Source: Kitasatospora sp. NBC_01266
GTDB lineage: Bacteria; Actinomycetota; Actinomycetes; Streptomycetales; Streptomycetaceae
Length of the DNA stretch: 64,000 nt
Reading direction: 5' to 3'
Assembly: GCF_036242395.1 (NCBI RefSeq)
Contig: NZ_CP108458.1
Location: 6,076,001 to 6,140,000, forward strand
Part shown: in pieces, positions 46,192 through 54,820 of the stretch
How the letters are laid out: each line of letters starts with the position of its first letter
Numbering within the stretch: position 1 is the stretch's first letter
Program-made: the position numbers and the translations under genes
The notes under the pieces: model-generated
Database searches by the model: none
Told to the model about the DNA's origin: nothing
Seen by the model: the letters and a program-made list of their open reading frames with translations, nothing else

Positions 46192-47247
46192 GTGAGGAAA
46201 CCCGCACGACTCTTCAGTGCCCTCGGGCTCTGCGCCGCGTTGCTCCTCGGAGCGACGGTCGGTTCGGCCACGCCCGCGGCCGCCGATACCTCGCCCTGGG
46301 CATCGGCGTGCTCCAATGACGAGGGGAACCTCTCCTGGACGGCGGGTCCCGCCGAGCGGTTCGGGGCAGCCGCGGTGTGCATCGCGGCGCTGATCGACGA
46401 GGCCAAGCGGGACAATGCGGCCCGCAACGTCTTCGTGCAGGGCGCGACCCAGCACCTGAACACCATCTTCGCCGGCAAGTACAACTTCATGCTCTTCAAC
46501 ACCGGCGGCAGCTCCGGCGACTACCCCGGCGTGACCTACACCCAGAACCTGAGTGGCGTCGTGGCCAAGATCCCGATCGTGTTCCAGGGCAACGGCGACG
46601 CGGGCTACACGCTGTGGATCTTCAGCGGCGGCGGCACGCTCACGAACACGGGCGACGGCGGCTGGCTGAACTGGGGGTACGGCGGCGCCTACACGACGTC
46701 GACCCACGCCCGTTCATGGTGGTGCGGACGGATGCTGTGCCACCACGACGACGTCACGGTGTCCTTCTCCGCGCGCCCGCAGACTCCGGGACAGGTGATC
46801 AAGAGCGGCGTGAACGCGAACGAGTGCATCGACAACTGGGGTTCCGCCTCGGGCAACGGCAACCCGATCGACCTGTACCCGTGCAACGGCGGCTACCAGT
46901 CCCAGCAGTGGATGTTCATGTCGGCCGGCATGCTCGAGTCGGGCGACAGCCCCAACGACCCGTCGGGGCTGCTCACCATCAACGGTAAGTGCCTGGACGT
47001 TCCGGGAAGCAGCACGTCGGTCGGTACGCAGGTGCAACTGTGGGACTGCGCCTCCACCCGGTGGATCCTCCCCATGACGAACGACGGCCAATTGTGGCGG
47101 TACAACGCCGGCACGGGGACCTGGCAGAACGTGCACAGCGGCCTGTGTCTGGACCTGGTCGGCCGGAACACGGCCCCGGCCACGCGTCTGAACCTGCAGC
47201 CGTGCAGCGGTAGCTACAGCCAGAAGTGGCGCTGGGCCTCCGCCTGA
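46192..47247 (+). CDS. Secreted protein with ricin-type (CBM13) lectin domain
   Basis: A protein of 351 residues. It starts at GTG with AAGGA upstream and has a signal peptide (KPARLFSALGLCAALLLG, cleavage after about residue 31 near PAAAD). The middle domain (about 40-200) is unrecognised, with paired Cys. The C-terminal domain (about 205-350) is a beta-trefoil ricin B-type lectin with CIDNWG/CLDVPG/CLDLVG and the QxW signatures SQQWMF and SQKWRW. It probably binds polysaccharide outside the cell. A strong terminator follows. Confidence 0.88.
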   Translation: MRKPARLFSALGLCAALLLGATVGSATPAAADTSPWASACSNDEGNLSWTAGPAERFGAAAVCIAALIDEAKRDNAARNVFVQGATQHLNTIFAGKYNFMLFNTGGSSGDYPGVTYTQNLSGVVAKIPIVFQGNGDAGYTLWIFSGGGTLTNTGDGGWLNWGYGGAYTTSTHARSWWCGRMLCHHDDVTVSFSARPQTPGQVIKSGVNANECIDNWGSASGNGNPIDLYPCNGGYQSQQWMFMSAGMLESGDSPNDPSGLLTINGKCLDVPGSSTSVGTQVQLWDCASTRWILPMTNDGQLWRYNAGTGTWQNVHSGLCLDLVGRNTAPATRLNLQPCSGSYSQKWRWASA

Positions 47248-47267
47248 GGGCGGGTCCGAACTCGGCC

Positions 47268-47295
47268 CAGGCGGTGGCACCAGTGCCACCGCCTG
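47268..47295 (+). terminator. Perfect hairpin terminator after lectin gene
   Basis: 13-bp perfect arms (47268-47280 and 47283-47295) with a 2-nt centre, 20 bp after the stop codon. Confidence 0.8.
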
Positions 47296-47655
47296 CGCAC
47301 CCACCTCGCAGGCGGCGATGCGGATGGTGTCGTCGACGGCGGCCTTGTGCAGCAGCTTGGCGAAGCCGGTCCGGTCGAGGCGGTGCCCAGCGGTGTCCGC
47401 AGCCCATCCTGGGGGGAGAAATGGGGGGCGTAATTGTGGACCGGATCCGATTGGATCGGCACAGCGCTCCGCTGGTCGGGGTCGCGTGCCGATTGGATCG
47501 GCCATAGGGGGCGGAATCGACTGATTCCGCCCCCGGCGACCGATTCGGCCTGGACCCTCAGATGCGGCCGATTACGGGCTTCCAGGGGCTACGGTCGGGT
47601 CACGATCGGGGGGCGGTGAAGGCGAGCTGACGGGGCGTCGGATGACGATGGGGGG
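47296..47655. other. Intergenic region with repeated operator-like motif and hairpin
   Basis: No convincing gene, although a minus-strand frame around 47300-47430 has a protein-like composition and may be a remnant. Two copies of CCGATTGGATCGGC lie at 47447-47460 and 47489-47502, exactly 42 bp (four helical turns) apart. A perfect 12-bp hairpin (47507-47518 with 47523-47534, GACT loop) follows. The latter may be a terminator or insulate the downstream lipoprotein gene. Confidence 0.55.
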
Positions 47656-48222
47656 ATGAGAGCTTCGGGGATGGTCAGCGGGGTTGCCGTGCTGGTGGTG
47701 GCGGTTGCGGTGGTGGGGTGTGGGAGTGAGCGGGTGACCGGTGGGGGGAGACCGGTGGTGAGTGTGGAGACACCGGCGGTGAGTGCGGGGACGCCGGCGG
47801 TGGAGGGGTACTGCCCGCCGGTGGAGGCGCAGGGGAGTGGGACGCCGGGGCCGTGTGTGAGTGAGAGCGAGCAGCAGCGGTTCGCGGAGAATCACGCGTA
47901 CGCGAGTCAGTTTCCTGCCACCGCCGGGCAGCAACAGGCAGCGCAGGCGCAGGTGCGGGCGTTGGAGGCGGGGTTGCAGGGGTTGGCGGGGAAGTCGTTC
48001 GACGAGGGGCAGTTGATGGCGGCGACAACGGCGGCGACCGGGGGGAATCCCGGGATGGTGGCCGTGACGGCGTTCATACCGGGGGACCCGGCGGGGGCGG
48101 CACTGGTGGTGGAGGGGCCGATGGGTAGCTGTATCCACGGTGAGATCGACGGGACGCAGGTCACCGCTCGGGTCACCGGCCCGATTGCCGACGGCGGTTG
48201 TGTACCGGCTGTCGGGCACTGA
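47656..48222 (+). CDS. Putative lipoprotein
   Basis: A protein of 188 residues. The N-terminal hydrophobic segment ends in VAVVGCGS, a lipobox with Cys22 as likely lipidation site. A Ser/Thr/Pro linker and a domain of about 120 residues with three Cys follow (CPPVEAQ, CVSESEQQ, GSCIHGEID). No family recognised; function unknown. A GGGGGG stretch precedes the ATG. Its 3' end faces the convergent DUF397 gene. Confidence 0.75.
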   Translation: MRASGMVSGVAVLVVAVAVVGCGSERVTGGGRPVVSVETPAVSAGTPAVEGYCPPVEAQGSGTPGPCVSESEQQRFAENHAYASQFPATAGQQQAAQAQVRALEAGLQGLAGKSFDEGQLMAATTAATGGNPGMVAVTAFIPGDPAGAALVVEGPMGSCIHGEIDGTQVTARVTGPIADGGCVPAVGH

Positions 48223-48264
48223 GGGGAGCGGTGTGGGGCGCGCGGGTGGGCGCGCCCCACGGGT

Positions 48265-48561
48265 TCAGCGGGTGGTGGTGGCGAGGGTGAGGAAGGCGGT
48301 CCAGCTGGAGGCGGGGAAGGAGAGGGCCGGGCCGGTCTTGTCCTTGGAGTCGCGGACGTGGATGGTGGCGGGGGTGGTGGCGACCTCGATGCAGTTCCCG
48401 CCCTCGCCACTGCTGTAGCTGCTCTTCGCCCAGGCGACCTCGATGCATTCGCCGCCTTCGTTGTTGCTGTAGCTGCTCTTGACCCAGGCGACCTCGATGC
48501 AGTTGCCGCCCTCGTTACTGCTGTAGCTGCTCTTGAACCAGGTGAGTTGTGCGGTGCTCAT
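48265..48561 (-). CDS. DUF397 protein with triplicated motif
   Basis: A protein of 98 residues. DUF397 proteins normally contain one WxKSSYSxxEGGxCIEVA motif and a following VRDSKDxxGPxLxF. Here the 18-residue motif occurs three times in tandem before the closing VRDSKDKTGPALSF. The start overlaps the stop of the upstream XRE gene (ATGA), so they are translationally coupled. In Streptomyces these small proteins pair with WhiJ-like XRE proteins and influence development and antibiotic production. Confidence 0.9.
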   Translation of the reverse strand: MSTAQLTWFKSSYSSNEGGNCIEVAWVKSSYSNNEGGECIEVAWAKSSYSSGEGGNCIEVATTPATIHVRDSKDKTGPALSFPASSWTAFLTLATTTR

Positions 48562-49445
48562 AGTTCTCCCAGCATCTTCTCGATCAGTGCCAGGGACTCG
48601 GGCGGCGTGAGCGCCTGGGCCCTGAGGCTGCCGTACTGTGCGGCCAGGATACGGACTTCCTCCGGGTCTGTGATCAGATGACTGAGGTTCTGGATCTCGA
48701 TGTAGCCGAGCCGGGGTTTGCCCTTCGGGGTGAGGAGGACGAATGGGCCGCCCATTCCCGAATGTTCGGGGCGGTCCAAGGGCATCACCTGGAGTTCGAT
48801 GTTGCGCTTCCGGCCTACAGCGAGCAGCTTCGCCAGTTGCCCGGCGTGTACGGCTCGGCCGCCGATCGGTCGGCGCAGTACGGCTTCCTCGATGATCCAG
48901 CTGAGTTCCGGCGCCGGCCAGCGGTCGAGAAGGTCTTGGCGGGCGATGCGGGCCATGACCCGATCCTCGATGGTCTGTTCGGCGAGGAGCGGCTTGCGCA
49001 TTGCGTACAGTGCCCGGGCGTGCTCCTCGGTTTGGAGGAGGCCCGGGATGTGGTGGTTGCTGTACTCGTGCAGCTCGACGGCCAGGGGTTCGAGCCGCAC
49101 ATAGCCTCGAAAGAACGCCGGATGCCGCCGCACCTTCGCCTTCGCCTTGGCCTGCTCCACGTCGTCCTGAATGACCGTCAGCATCCCGCCCGCGTCCAGC
49201 TTCACGTCCGCCGAGGTCAGGAACTCCTTCTGCACCACCCGTCGCCCGCGCTCCAGCGAGGAGATCAGGTCCTCGCTGTACCCGAGCAGGACCCCCGTCT
49301 GATTCTGTGTCAGGCCCGCCCGCTCGCGCAGCAGCTTGAGCTGCTTCCCGATCGCTCGGAAGAAGTCCGTACTGTCGTCCGTGTCTTCGAGCTCCTCGGG
49401 GCGCTGTTCGTCGTCCTGGTTCGCTGCTGCCGTCACTGCGACCAC
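48558..49445 (-). CDS. XRE family regulator with DUF5753 (WhiJ-like)
   Basis: A protein of 295 residues. The helix-turn-helix lies at about residues 32-85 (LKLLRERAGLTQNQTGVLLG, then SEDLISSLERGRR) and the DUF5753 domain at about 110-285 (NHHIPGLLQTEEHARAL, LDRPEHSGMGGPFVLL). This is the WhiJ/AbaA-locus type repressor, usually joined with DUF397 and an ATP-binding protein as here. It starts at GTG 49445 (GTG 49436 possible). It is divergent from the ATPase gene. Confidence 0.92.
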   Translation of the reverse strand: MVAVTAAANQDDEQRPEELEDTDDSTDFFRAIGKQLKLLRERAGLTQNQTGVLLGYSEDLISSLERGRRVVQKEFLTSADVKLDAGGMLTVIQDDVEQAKAKAKVRRHPAFFRGYVRLEPLAVELHEYSNHHIPGLLQTEEHARALYAMRKPLLAEQTIEDRVMARIARQDLLDRWPAPELSWIIEEAVLRRPIGGRAVHAGQLAKLLAVGRKRNIELQVMPLDRPEHSGMGGPFVLLTPKGKPRLGYIEIQNLSHLITDPEEVRILAAQYGSLRAQALTPPESLALIEKMLGEL

Positions 49446-49561
49446 CTCGCACCTGGTTACTGCCGTGATTCGGTACTGGTACGGAGCGTCTTCGTGCCAT
49501 GCACGCTCTGTACCGACTGACCCACTGGTCAGCGTACGCGGATCCCGCCACGCTCGGTGGC

Positions 49562-50029
49562 ATGAAGTCCGAAATCACCCTTGCCCAGCAGACCGACACC
49601 GCACTCTGCGCCGGTTGGCAGTTCCCCTCGACGAGACGCGGCGCGAGGCGCGCGCGGCAGACGGCGGCCCGGCAGTTGATCTGCTGGGGCTGGACGCCGG
49701 AGGACGAGGTGTTCCAGAGCGCCGAGTTGATCGTCGCGGAGCTGGCCGCGAACGCCATGACGCATGGTCATGTACCCGGTCGAGACTTCCAGGTGCGGTT
49801 GCGGCTCGGGCCGTGCCCGGGGCTGGCGACGTTGTTGCGGATCGAGGTGTCGGACTCGCGCGGGGAGCGGCTGCCGCAGCTGCCGGAGGAGTCGACGCTG
49901 GGCGTGGAGTCGGGGCGCGGGCTGCTGCTGGTGGACGCGTTGGCCGATCGGTGGGGGACGGTGGCGCGGCCGCCCTCGGGTAAAACGCTCTGGTGTGAGC
50001 TGGATCTGACGGGAAGTCAGCAGATGTGA
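49562..50029 (+). CDS. ATP-binding protein (HATPase_c, anti-sigma regulatory kinase-like)
   Basis: A protein of 155 residues with the GHKL fold of SpoIIAB/RsbW-like kinases: AELIVAELAANAMTHG is the N box, LRIEVSDSRGERLPQ the G1 box (D-x-G-like) and ESGRGLLLVDALADRWG the G2 region. It probably phosphorylates or sequesters a partner protein. It completes the WhiJ-like trio with the divergent XRE and DUF397 genes. The ATG at 49562 is chosen; the frame opens earlier at 49499. Confidence 0.88.
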   Translation: MKSEITLAQQTDTALCAGWQFPSTRRGARRARQTAARQLICWGWTPEDEVFQSAELIVAELAANAMTHGHVPGRDFQVRLRLGPCPGLATLLRIEVSDSRGERLPQLPEESTLGVESGRGLLLVDALADRWGTVARPPSGKTLWCELDLTGSQQM

Positions 50030-50111
50030 TCAGTTGCGGACAGTGGTCGGATGGGCACGAAGTGTGGTGTACGGTGGCCGCGAAAGCGCGGTAGCCCAGC
50101 GAGAAATGGGC

Positions 50112-50148
50112 GAGCCCGGCAGGTGTTAGCAGCACCAGCGCCGGGCTC
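50112..50148 (+). ncRNA. Structured leader hairpin upstream of the HTH protein
   Basis: A long hairpin: 9-bp outer stem GAGCCCGGC/GCCGGGCTC (50112-50120 with 50140-50148) enclosing an inner GGTG/CACC stem around a TTAGCAG loop. A second small hairpin (CCAC-CTA-GTGG) follows at about 50153-50163, immediately before the gene at 50180. This looks like a structured 5' leader or attenuator rather than a plain terminator because it precedes a gene by only 31 bp. Confidence 0.5.
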
Positions 50149-50179
50149 TTCACCACCTAGTGGATAAGAGCCACCAGAG

Positions 50180-51136
50180 ATGCTTAGGCATGTTAGCGCG
50201 CCCGTGCGCGACTTCACCAAGGTTCGCAACTCCCAGATCTGGGATGACGACATCTCGGACTCCGCCTTCCGGTTGATGCTCAGGGGGCAGTCGCTGCCCC
50301 CGGCAAGGGCAGCGGCCACCACGGTCACCGAGTTGGCCGACGGCCTGACCGGTGGACGGATCACGGCCGCCCGGGCGCGCGGGCACCTCACGCGCGCCGG
50401 TCTGCTGCACACCACGCGCTGGCGCTTCCGCAGCGGGCGGGTGCGCAGCGAATCGCTGCTCTGCGACGTGCCGATCAGTGCCGAGGAGGCGGAGCGGCTG
50501 TTCGCCGCGCACTTCGAGAAGTTGGACGGGGAACCACGGCAGGTAGATAGCGACCGGGAGCCGGATGCCGGGGAACGAGAGGGCGGTGAACCCGAGGCTC
50601 CGTCACCCGGCGTCGACCAACCCCCTGTTCAGAGACTTCGGGGGGCTGAGACTTCCCCCCTCCCGGTCCCGCCGCCCGTCGACCCGGGCGAGGCCGACCC
50701 CTGTCAGGGCGACCCGTACCGGCCCGGTGCGGAACGGGTGCTGCTCACGCTGAGCCGCACCGAACCGCGCCTGGTGCTCGGCGGCCGTGACGTACGGCGG
50801 TTGGCGCAGCTGGCGGCGGAGTGGCTGGCCAGGGGCGTCAGTTCGGAGTCGCTGCGGCATGCGCTGACGGCGGGGCTGCCGGCGGACATGAAGAGCCCGT
50901 ACGGGGTGCTGCGCTACCGGCTGGTGCACAACATCCCGGATCTGCCGGAGGTTTCCGTGGTGGCGCCGCTGGTGGACTGCGCGGAGTGCGAGCGGCCGTT
51001 CCGCCCGGTCACGGGGGAGGCGAGGTGCGGCGAGTGCCGACAGCTGGCGGCTGCAGCGCCCAGCGGCGGCCCCGGGCCCGTTCACGTGGCATGGCGCGAA
51101 CGGGTCTCCGGGACCACTGCCGTCGCAGCTGGCTGA
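50180..51136 (+). CDS. Helix-turn-helix protein with C-terminal zinc ribbon
   Basis: A protein of 318 residues. The N-terminal 100 residues form a winged-helix-like DNA-binding region (ITAARARGHLTRAGLLHTTRW). A disordered Pro/Glu-rich linker (about 110-180) follows, then a helical region (VRRLAQLAAEWLARGVSSES) and a C-terminal CAECERPFRPVTGEARCGEC (two CxxC pairs, likely one zinc). The family is common in Streptomyces and has no assigned role that I know. Its leader contains strong hairpins. Confidence 0.75.
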   Translation: MLRHVSAPVRDFTKVRNSQIWDDDISDSAFRLMLRGQSLPPARAAATTVTELADGLTGGRITAARARGHLTRAGLLHTTRWRFRSGRVRSESLLCDVPISAEEAERLFAAHFEKLDGEPRQVDSDREPDAGEREGGEPEAPSPGVDQPPVQRLRGAETSPLPVPPPVDPGEADPCQGDPYRPGAERVLLTLSRTEPRLVLGGRDVRRLAQLAAEWLARGVSSESLRHALTAGLPADMKSPYGVLRYRLVHNIPDLPEVSVVAPLVDCAECERPFRPVTGEARCGECRQLAAAAPSGGPGPVHVAWRERVSGTTAVAAG

Positions 51137-51143
51137 CGGATCG

Positions 51144-51920
51144 TCAGACAGCCGTCGCCGTTGCCACGATGACCGTGGCGTCCAGCTCCTCGTCCGTGCG
51201 GATCTCCACGCTCAGCCCGGCCGCGCGCACGGCGGCCACCGCATGTGCCACCTGGCGTTCGCTGGTCTCGAAGAGCAGGTGCCCGCCCGGGGCCAGCCAG
51301 CTCGGCGCGGCGGCGGCGACCCGGCGCAGCACGTCCAGGCCGTCCGCGCCGCCGTCCAGGGCGACGCGGGCCTCGTGGACGCGGGCCTCGGTGGGCAGCA
51401 GCGCGATGTCCTCGGTCGGGACGTAGGGGACGTTGGCGAGCAGGGTGGCGACCCGGCCGCGCAGGCGGGTGGGCAGCGGGTCGAAGAGGTCGCCAGCGTA
51501 GGCGTGGGCCCCGGCGGGGAGGTTGCGGCGGGCGCAGGCGACGGCGGCGGGGTCGACGTCGGCGGCGTGCAGGTCGATGCCGCCGTCCACGGCGGCGGCC
51601 AGCGCGGCGCCCAGGGCGCCGGAGCCGCAGCAGAGGTCGATGACCAGGGCGCCGGGGGCGGTGAGTTCGGCGGCGCAGTCGACCAGGAACTCGGTGCGGC
51701 GGCGGGGCACGAAGACGCCGGGGTCGAGGGTGATCCGCAGGCCGTGGAAGTCGGCCCAGCCGAGCACGTGTTCAAGCGGGAACCCGGCGACGCGCTGCTC
51801 GATCATGGCGGCGAGCTGCTCGGGGGTGTCGGCGGTGGCGAGGATCAGGTCCGCCTCGTCCTCGGCGAAGACGCAGCCGGCGGCGCGGAGCTGGGAGACG
51901 ATGTACGGGAGGAGCGACAT
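51144..51920 (-). CDS. PrmC/HemK-like protein N5-glutamine methyltransferase
   Basis: A class I SAM-dependent methyltransferase of 258 residues. GVFVPRRRTEFLVD and VIDLCCGSGALGAAL (motif I, SAM binding) lead to LLANVPYVPTEDIALLP, where NVPY replaces the NPPY that grips the target glutamine in PrmC. It may modify a release factor or another protein. The altered motif and the existence of other prmC genes in such genomes make it a paralogue of unsure target. Convergent with the preceding HTH gene, 7 bp apart. Confidence 0.85.
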   Translation of the reverse strand: MSLLPYIVSQLRAAGCVFAEDEADLILATADTPEQLAAMIEQRVAGFPLEHVLGWADFHGLRITLDPGVFVPRRRTEFLVDCAAELTAPGALVIDLCCGSGALGAALAAAVDGGIDLHAADVDPAAVACARRNLPAGAHAYAGDLFDPLPTRLRGRVATLLANVPYVPTEDIALLPTEARVHEARVALDGGADGLDVLRRVAAAAPSWLAPGGHLLFETSERQVAHAVAAVRAAGLSVEIRTDEELDATVIVATATAV

Positions 51921-52127
51921 GAGAGCGGTGAAGGCCTTTCGGGGTGACCGAAGGTGCTCTCGCGGTCGTCCGCTAGGCCCGGTGGCGGGCGGCGGGACCG
52001 CTCGGGTAGAGCACCCGAACTGCGACAGCGGTAATGGGTCTCACCTCCCGGGTCGTGGTCCTGCTCGGCCGGGGTCCCGGCCTGAGGGCGCAAGAGTAAC
52101 AGAGGGACCGGCGCCCTCAGGCCCGGC

Positions 52128-53348
52128 TCAGAGCAGCGCCGCCGAGGGGCTGACCATGCCGCGAGCGGTCTTGGCGTCCACGTACTCGCCCAGGGCCGTC
52201 ATCACCCACTCGCCCGAGTACTGGCGGACCAGCTTGCACATCACCACGCCCGTGTGGGGTTCGGCGTTGGTCAGGTCGAAGCGGACCAGTTCGTCGCCGG
52301 TGGCCAGGTCGAGCAGCCGGCAGTACGCGTCCTTGACCTCGGTGAAGCGTTGGCCGGAGAAGGAGTTGACCACGAAGGCCAGGCCGCAGACCTCCGGCGG
52401 GAGGCCCTCCAGGTGGACGTCGATCGCCTCGTCGTCGCCGTCGCCCCCGCCGGTGAGGTTGTCGCCGGTGTGCTGGATGGCGCCGTTGAAGACGTTGAGC
52501 TTCATGAACCAGACGGTCTCCAGGCGTTCGCGCTGGGCGTCGAAGGCGATGCAGGAGGCGTCCAGGTCGACGTTGCGACCGCGCTTGGCGGGCTCCCAGC
52601 CGAGTGCCATCCGGACCGAAGTCAGCAGCGGGCGGCCGCCCTTGACCAGGGAGACCGAGCCGCCCTTGACCAGCGAGACCCGGCCCTTGTCCAGGGTGAC
52701 CCGGGGGGCGGCCGACGCGGCGGTGGGCGGTGCGGCGGGCGGTGCGGTGGGCCTCGGGGGGACGGCGGGGGGCGTCGGCGCGGCGGTGGTGGGCGCGTAG
52801 TCGGGCATCGGGGGCATGGTGTCGTGGCCCGGCTCGTCGATCGAGACGCCGAAGTCGGTGGCGATTCCGGCCAGTCCGTTGGCGTAGCCCTGTCCGACCG
52901 CGCGGACCTTCCACTCCGCGCCGCGCCGGTAGATCTCGACCACCACCACGGCCGTCTCCCGGGTCAGCCGGGGCGGGGTGAAGGTGTAGAGCGGCTGGCC
53001 GCTGTCGGCGTCGCGGACCGTGGTGGTGGGCTCGGCGCCCGCGAATCCGCTGCCCTGGGCGGCGTGTTGGTCATCCAGGCCGGCCACGATCACGATGGTG
53101 GCGACGTCGGCCGGGACCGCCCAGGTGTCCACCGTGATCGCGTCCGGGGCGGCGCCGCTCGCCGGGCGGTGGACGACGCCGGGGCCGCGCGGGGCGTTGA
53201 AGAAGACCAGGTCGGCGTCGGAGCGGACCTTGCCGGCCTTGGTGAGCAGGATGCCCGAGACGTCCACCGGCTGACGACAGGTCACCTCCACGCTCACCCG
53301 GACAGCTGACAGCGGCGCGTTGGCGCCCTGGGTCAGGGGCGTGGTCAC
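52128..53348 (-). CDS. TerD family protein with two TerD domains
   Basis: A protein of 406 residues. The first, partial TerD-like domain (about 10-180) has VSGILLTKAGKVRSDADLVFFN and AEWKVRAVGQGYANGLAGIATDFGV. A Pro/Ala-rich linker (185-215) and a peptide repeating VSLVKGG lead to a second TerD domain (about 225-400: LTSVRMALGWEP, DLDASCIAFD, GDGDDEAIDVHL). TerD domains bind calcium through Asp clusters and belong to the tellurite/stress-associated ter system, thought to act at the membrane. It is monocistronic here. Confidence 0.9.
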   Translation of the reverse strand: MTTPLTQGANAPLSAVRVSVEVTCRQPVDVSGILLTKAGKVRSDADLVFFNAPRGPGVVHRPASGAAPDAITVDTWAVPADVATIVIVAGLDDQHAAQGSGFAGAEPTTTVRDADSGQPLYTFTPPRLTRETAVVVVEIYRRGAEWKVRAVGQGYANGLAGIATDFGVSIDEPGHDTMPPMPDYAPTTAAPTPPAVPPRPTAPPAAPPTAASAAPRVTLDKGRVSLVKGGSVSLVKGGRPLLTSVRMALGWEPAKRGRNVDLDASCIAFDAQRERLETVWFMKLNVFNGAIQHTGDNLTGGGDGDDEAIDVHLEGLPPEVCGLAFVVNSFSGQRFTEVKDAYCRLLDLATGDELVRFDLTNAEPHTGVVMCKLVRQYSGEWVMTALGEYVDAKTARGMVSPSAALL

Positions 53349-53434
53349 GTGTTCCTCCTCGGCTGGGCGGGCACGGTGGGGCGAACCGGCGTGCGGTACG
53401 AGGCCAGCCTAGCCAAGGGCGGGTGCGGGCGGGG

Positions 53435-54820
53435 TCAGGTGTTCGGGAGCAGCTGCCTGGGGGCGGTGGGGAAGGGGGTAGCGGTGGTGGGCGTGGTGCT
53501 GAAGCCGCCGAGCGCGGCGACCGCTTGCGGGTCGAGCAGCGCGAAGCCGGAGGCCGTCCAGCCGCTGATGGTGTCCCGGATCCCGGGGTCGGCGGGGCGG
53601 GTGCCCTGCACGGTGAAGGTGTAGGTGCCCGGCGCGACGTCCTCGCCGGGGGCCGGGGCGAAGCGGTAGACGACCGCCGCGCCGCGCTGATGGAGCGTCA
53701 CCCGGGCGCCGGGGAGGGTGCTCCAGGTCATCACGCCGGCGGCGGTGTCGGTCCGGTCCAGGCGCAGCTCGACCTCGACGGCGGTCAGCGGCTCGGTGAC
53801 GGTAAGGGTCACGGTGTGGCGGCCGCCGAGCCCGGTGGGGTCGCCGATGGTGCCCTGGCCGCTGAGAATCGGGGCGGCCGGGGCGGGGGCGGAGGTGGCA
53901 GGGGTGGCGCCGTCGCCGCCGATCGGGTCGGGCGAGGGGCGCGGGGCCGGGATCAGCGGCGTCGCCGGGGAGGTGGGCGTCAGCGGGGTGGGAGCGGGCG
54001 GCGCCGTGTCCGGGGTGCGGGCCGGCGGGACGGTGACGGGGGGTACCGGCTGGTCGCTCGCGTCGGCGGAGCTGGAGCCGGCGCTGGGGGTCGAGCCGGG
54101 GATGGCCAGGTCGGGTGCCCGGCCGGCGCCCGTCACCGGGTGCGTGGTCGGCATCGCGGTGTCGGCGCTGTCGGCGGTGGCCGGGGCGCCGGGGGTGCTG
54201 AGCGCGTCGGACGCGGCCGGTGTGGTGGTCGCGGCCGGTGACGTGGTCGCGGCCGGTGAGGTCGGCTCCGGCGCCGAGAGCGAGCCGGGTGGCGGCACCG
54301 CGGGGGCGGGGCTGACGGAAGCACCCACGGGGCGGTAGCCCGGCTGGGAGAGCGCGGACGGCGGCGAGTACGCCGGGCGCGCGGGCCCACCGGCGACGGC
54401 AGCGGGGCTACCGGGCGCCGGGTTGACGGTGGTGGAGACGCCCGGGGCGGACCCGGCGGGTGTCGCGGCGGCGGACCCGGTGCCGACCGGTCCGGTGCTG
54501 ATCGTGGCGCCCGCGACCGGCGCGGGCACGGTGGGCCCGGCGGTGCCGCCGTTCGACGGCGCGCCGGCGGAGCCGGTCCCCGGGTCGGTGGGCGTGGCCC
54601 CGACGCTGGTCATCCGCACGCCGTAGCCGATCCGCTGCTGGGAGCTGACCAGCCAGGTGGTCGCGATGCTGATGCCGACGACGGTGGACATCGCCATCGC
54701 CGCGCCGGAGACCCTGATCGCGGGCAGTCGGAACTGTCCGCCGAGCGGCTTGGGCCGGCTGTGCCGACCTTGCGGCAGCGGATGCTGCGCCGCCGCGGGG
54801 GTGCCTTCCCGGTGAGCCAC
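53435..54820 (-). CDS. Single-pass membrane protein with long Pro/Ala/Thr stalk and beta-sandwich tip
   Basis: About 461 residues. The GTG at 54820 is chosen because GGAGGAGAGGAG lies just upstream; the ATG at 54904 is less likely. There is a cytoplasmic basic stretch, one transmembrane helix (about 40-62, MAMSTVVGISIATTWLV), a low-complexity Ala/Pro/Ser/Thr stalk of about 250 residues, then a folded domain of about 120 residues (HTVTLTVTEPLTAVEVELRL, then PGTYTFTVQG) resembling an Ig-like beta-sandwich. It looks like a cell-surface stalked protein; function unknown. Confidence 0.75.
   Translation of the reverse strand: MAHREGTPAAAQHPLPQGRHSRPKPLGGQFRLPAIRVSGAAMAMSTVVGISIATTWLVSSQQRIGYGVRMTSVGATPTDPGTGSAGAPSNGGTAGPTVPAPVAGATISTGPVGTGSAAATPAGSAPGVSTTVNPAPGSPAAVAGGPARPAYSPPSALSQPGYRPVGASVSPAPAVPPPGSLSAPEPTSPAATTSPAATTTPAASDALSTPGAPATADSADTAMPTTHPVTGAGRAPDLAIPGSTPSAGSSSADASDQPVPPVTVPPARTPDTAPPAPTPLTPTSPATPLIPAPRPSPDPIGGDGATPATSAPAPAAPILSGQGTIGDPTGLGGRHTVTLTVTEPLTAVEVELRLDRTDTAAGVMTWSTLPGARVTLHQRGAAVVYRFAPAPGEDVAPGTYTFTVQGTRPADPGIRDTISGWTASGFALLDPQAVAALGGFSTTPTTATPFPTAPRQLLPNT

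Noticed and set aside
47290..47505. Minus-strand frame with the protein-like segment GHRLDRTGFAKLLHKAAVDD
   Set aside because: It has no start with a ribosome binding site, crosses the strong terminator at 47268-47295 and shows no domain I can name. Kept only as a possible remnant.
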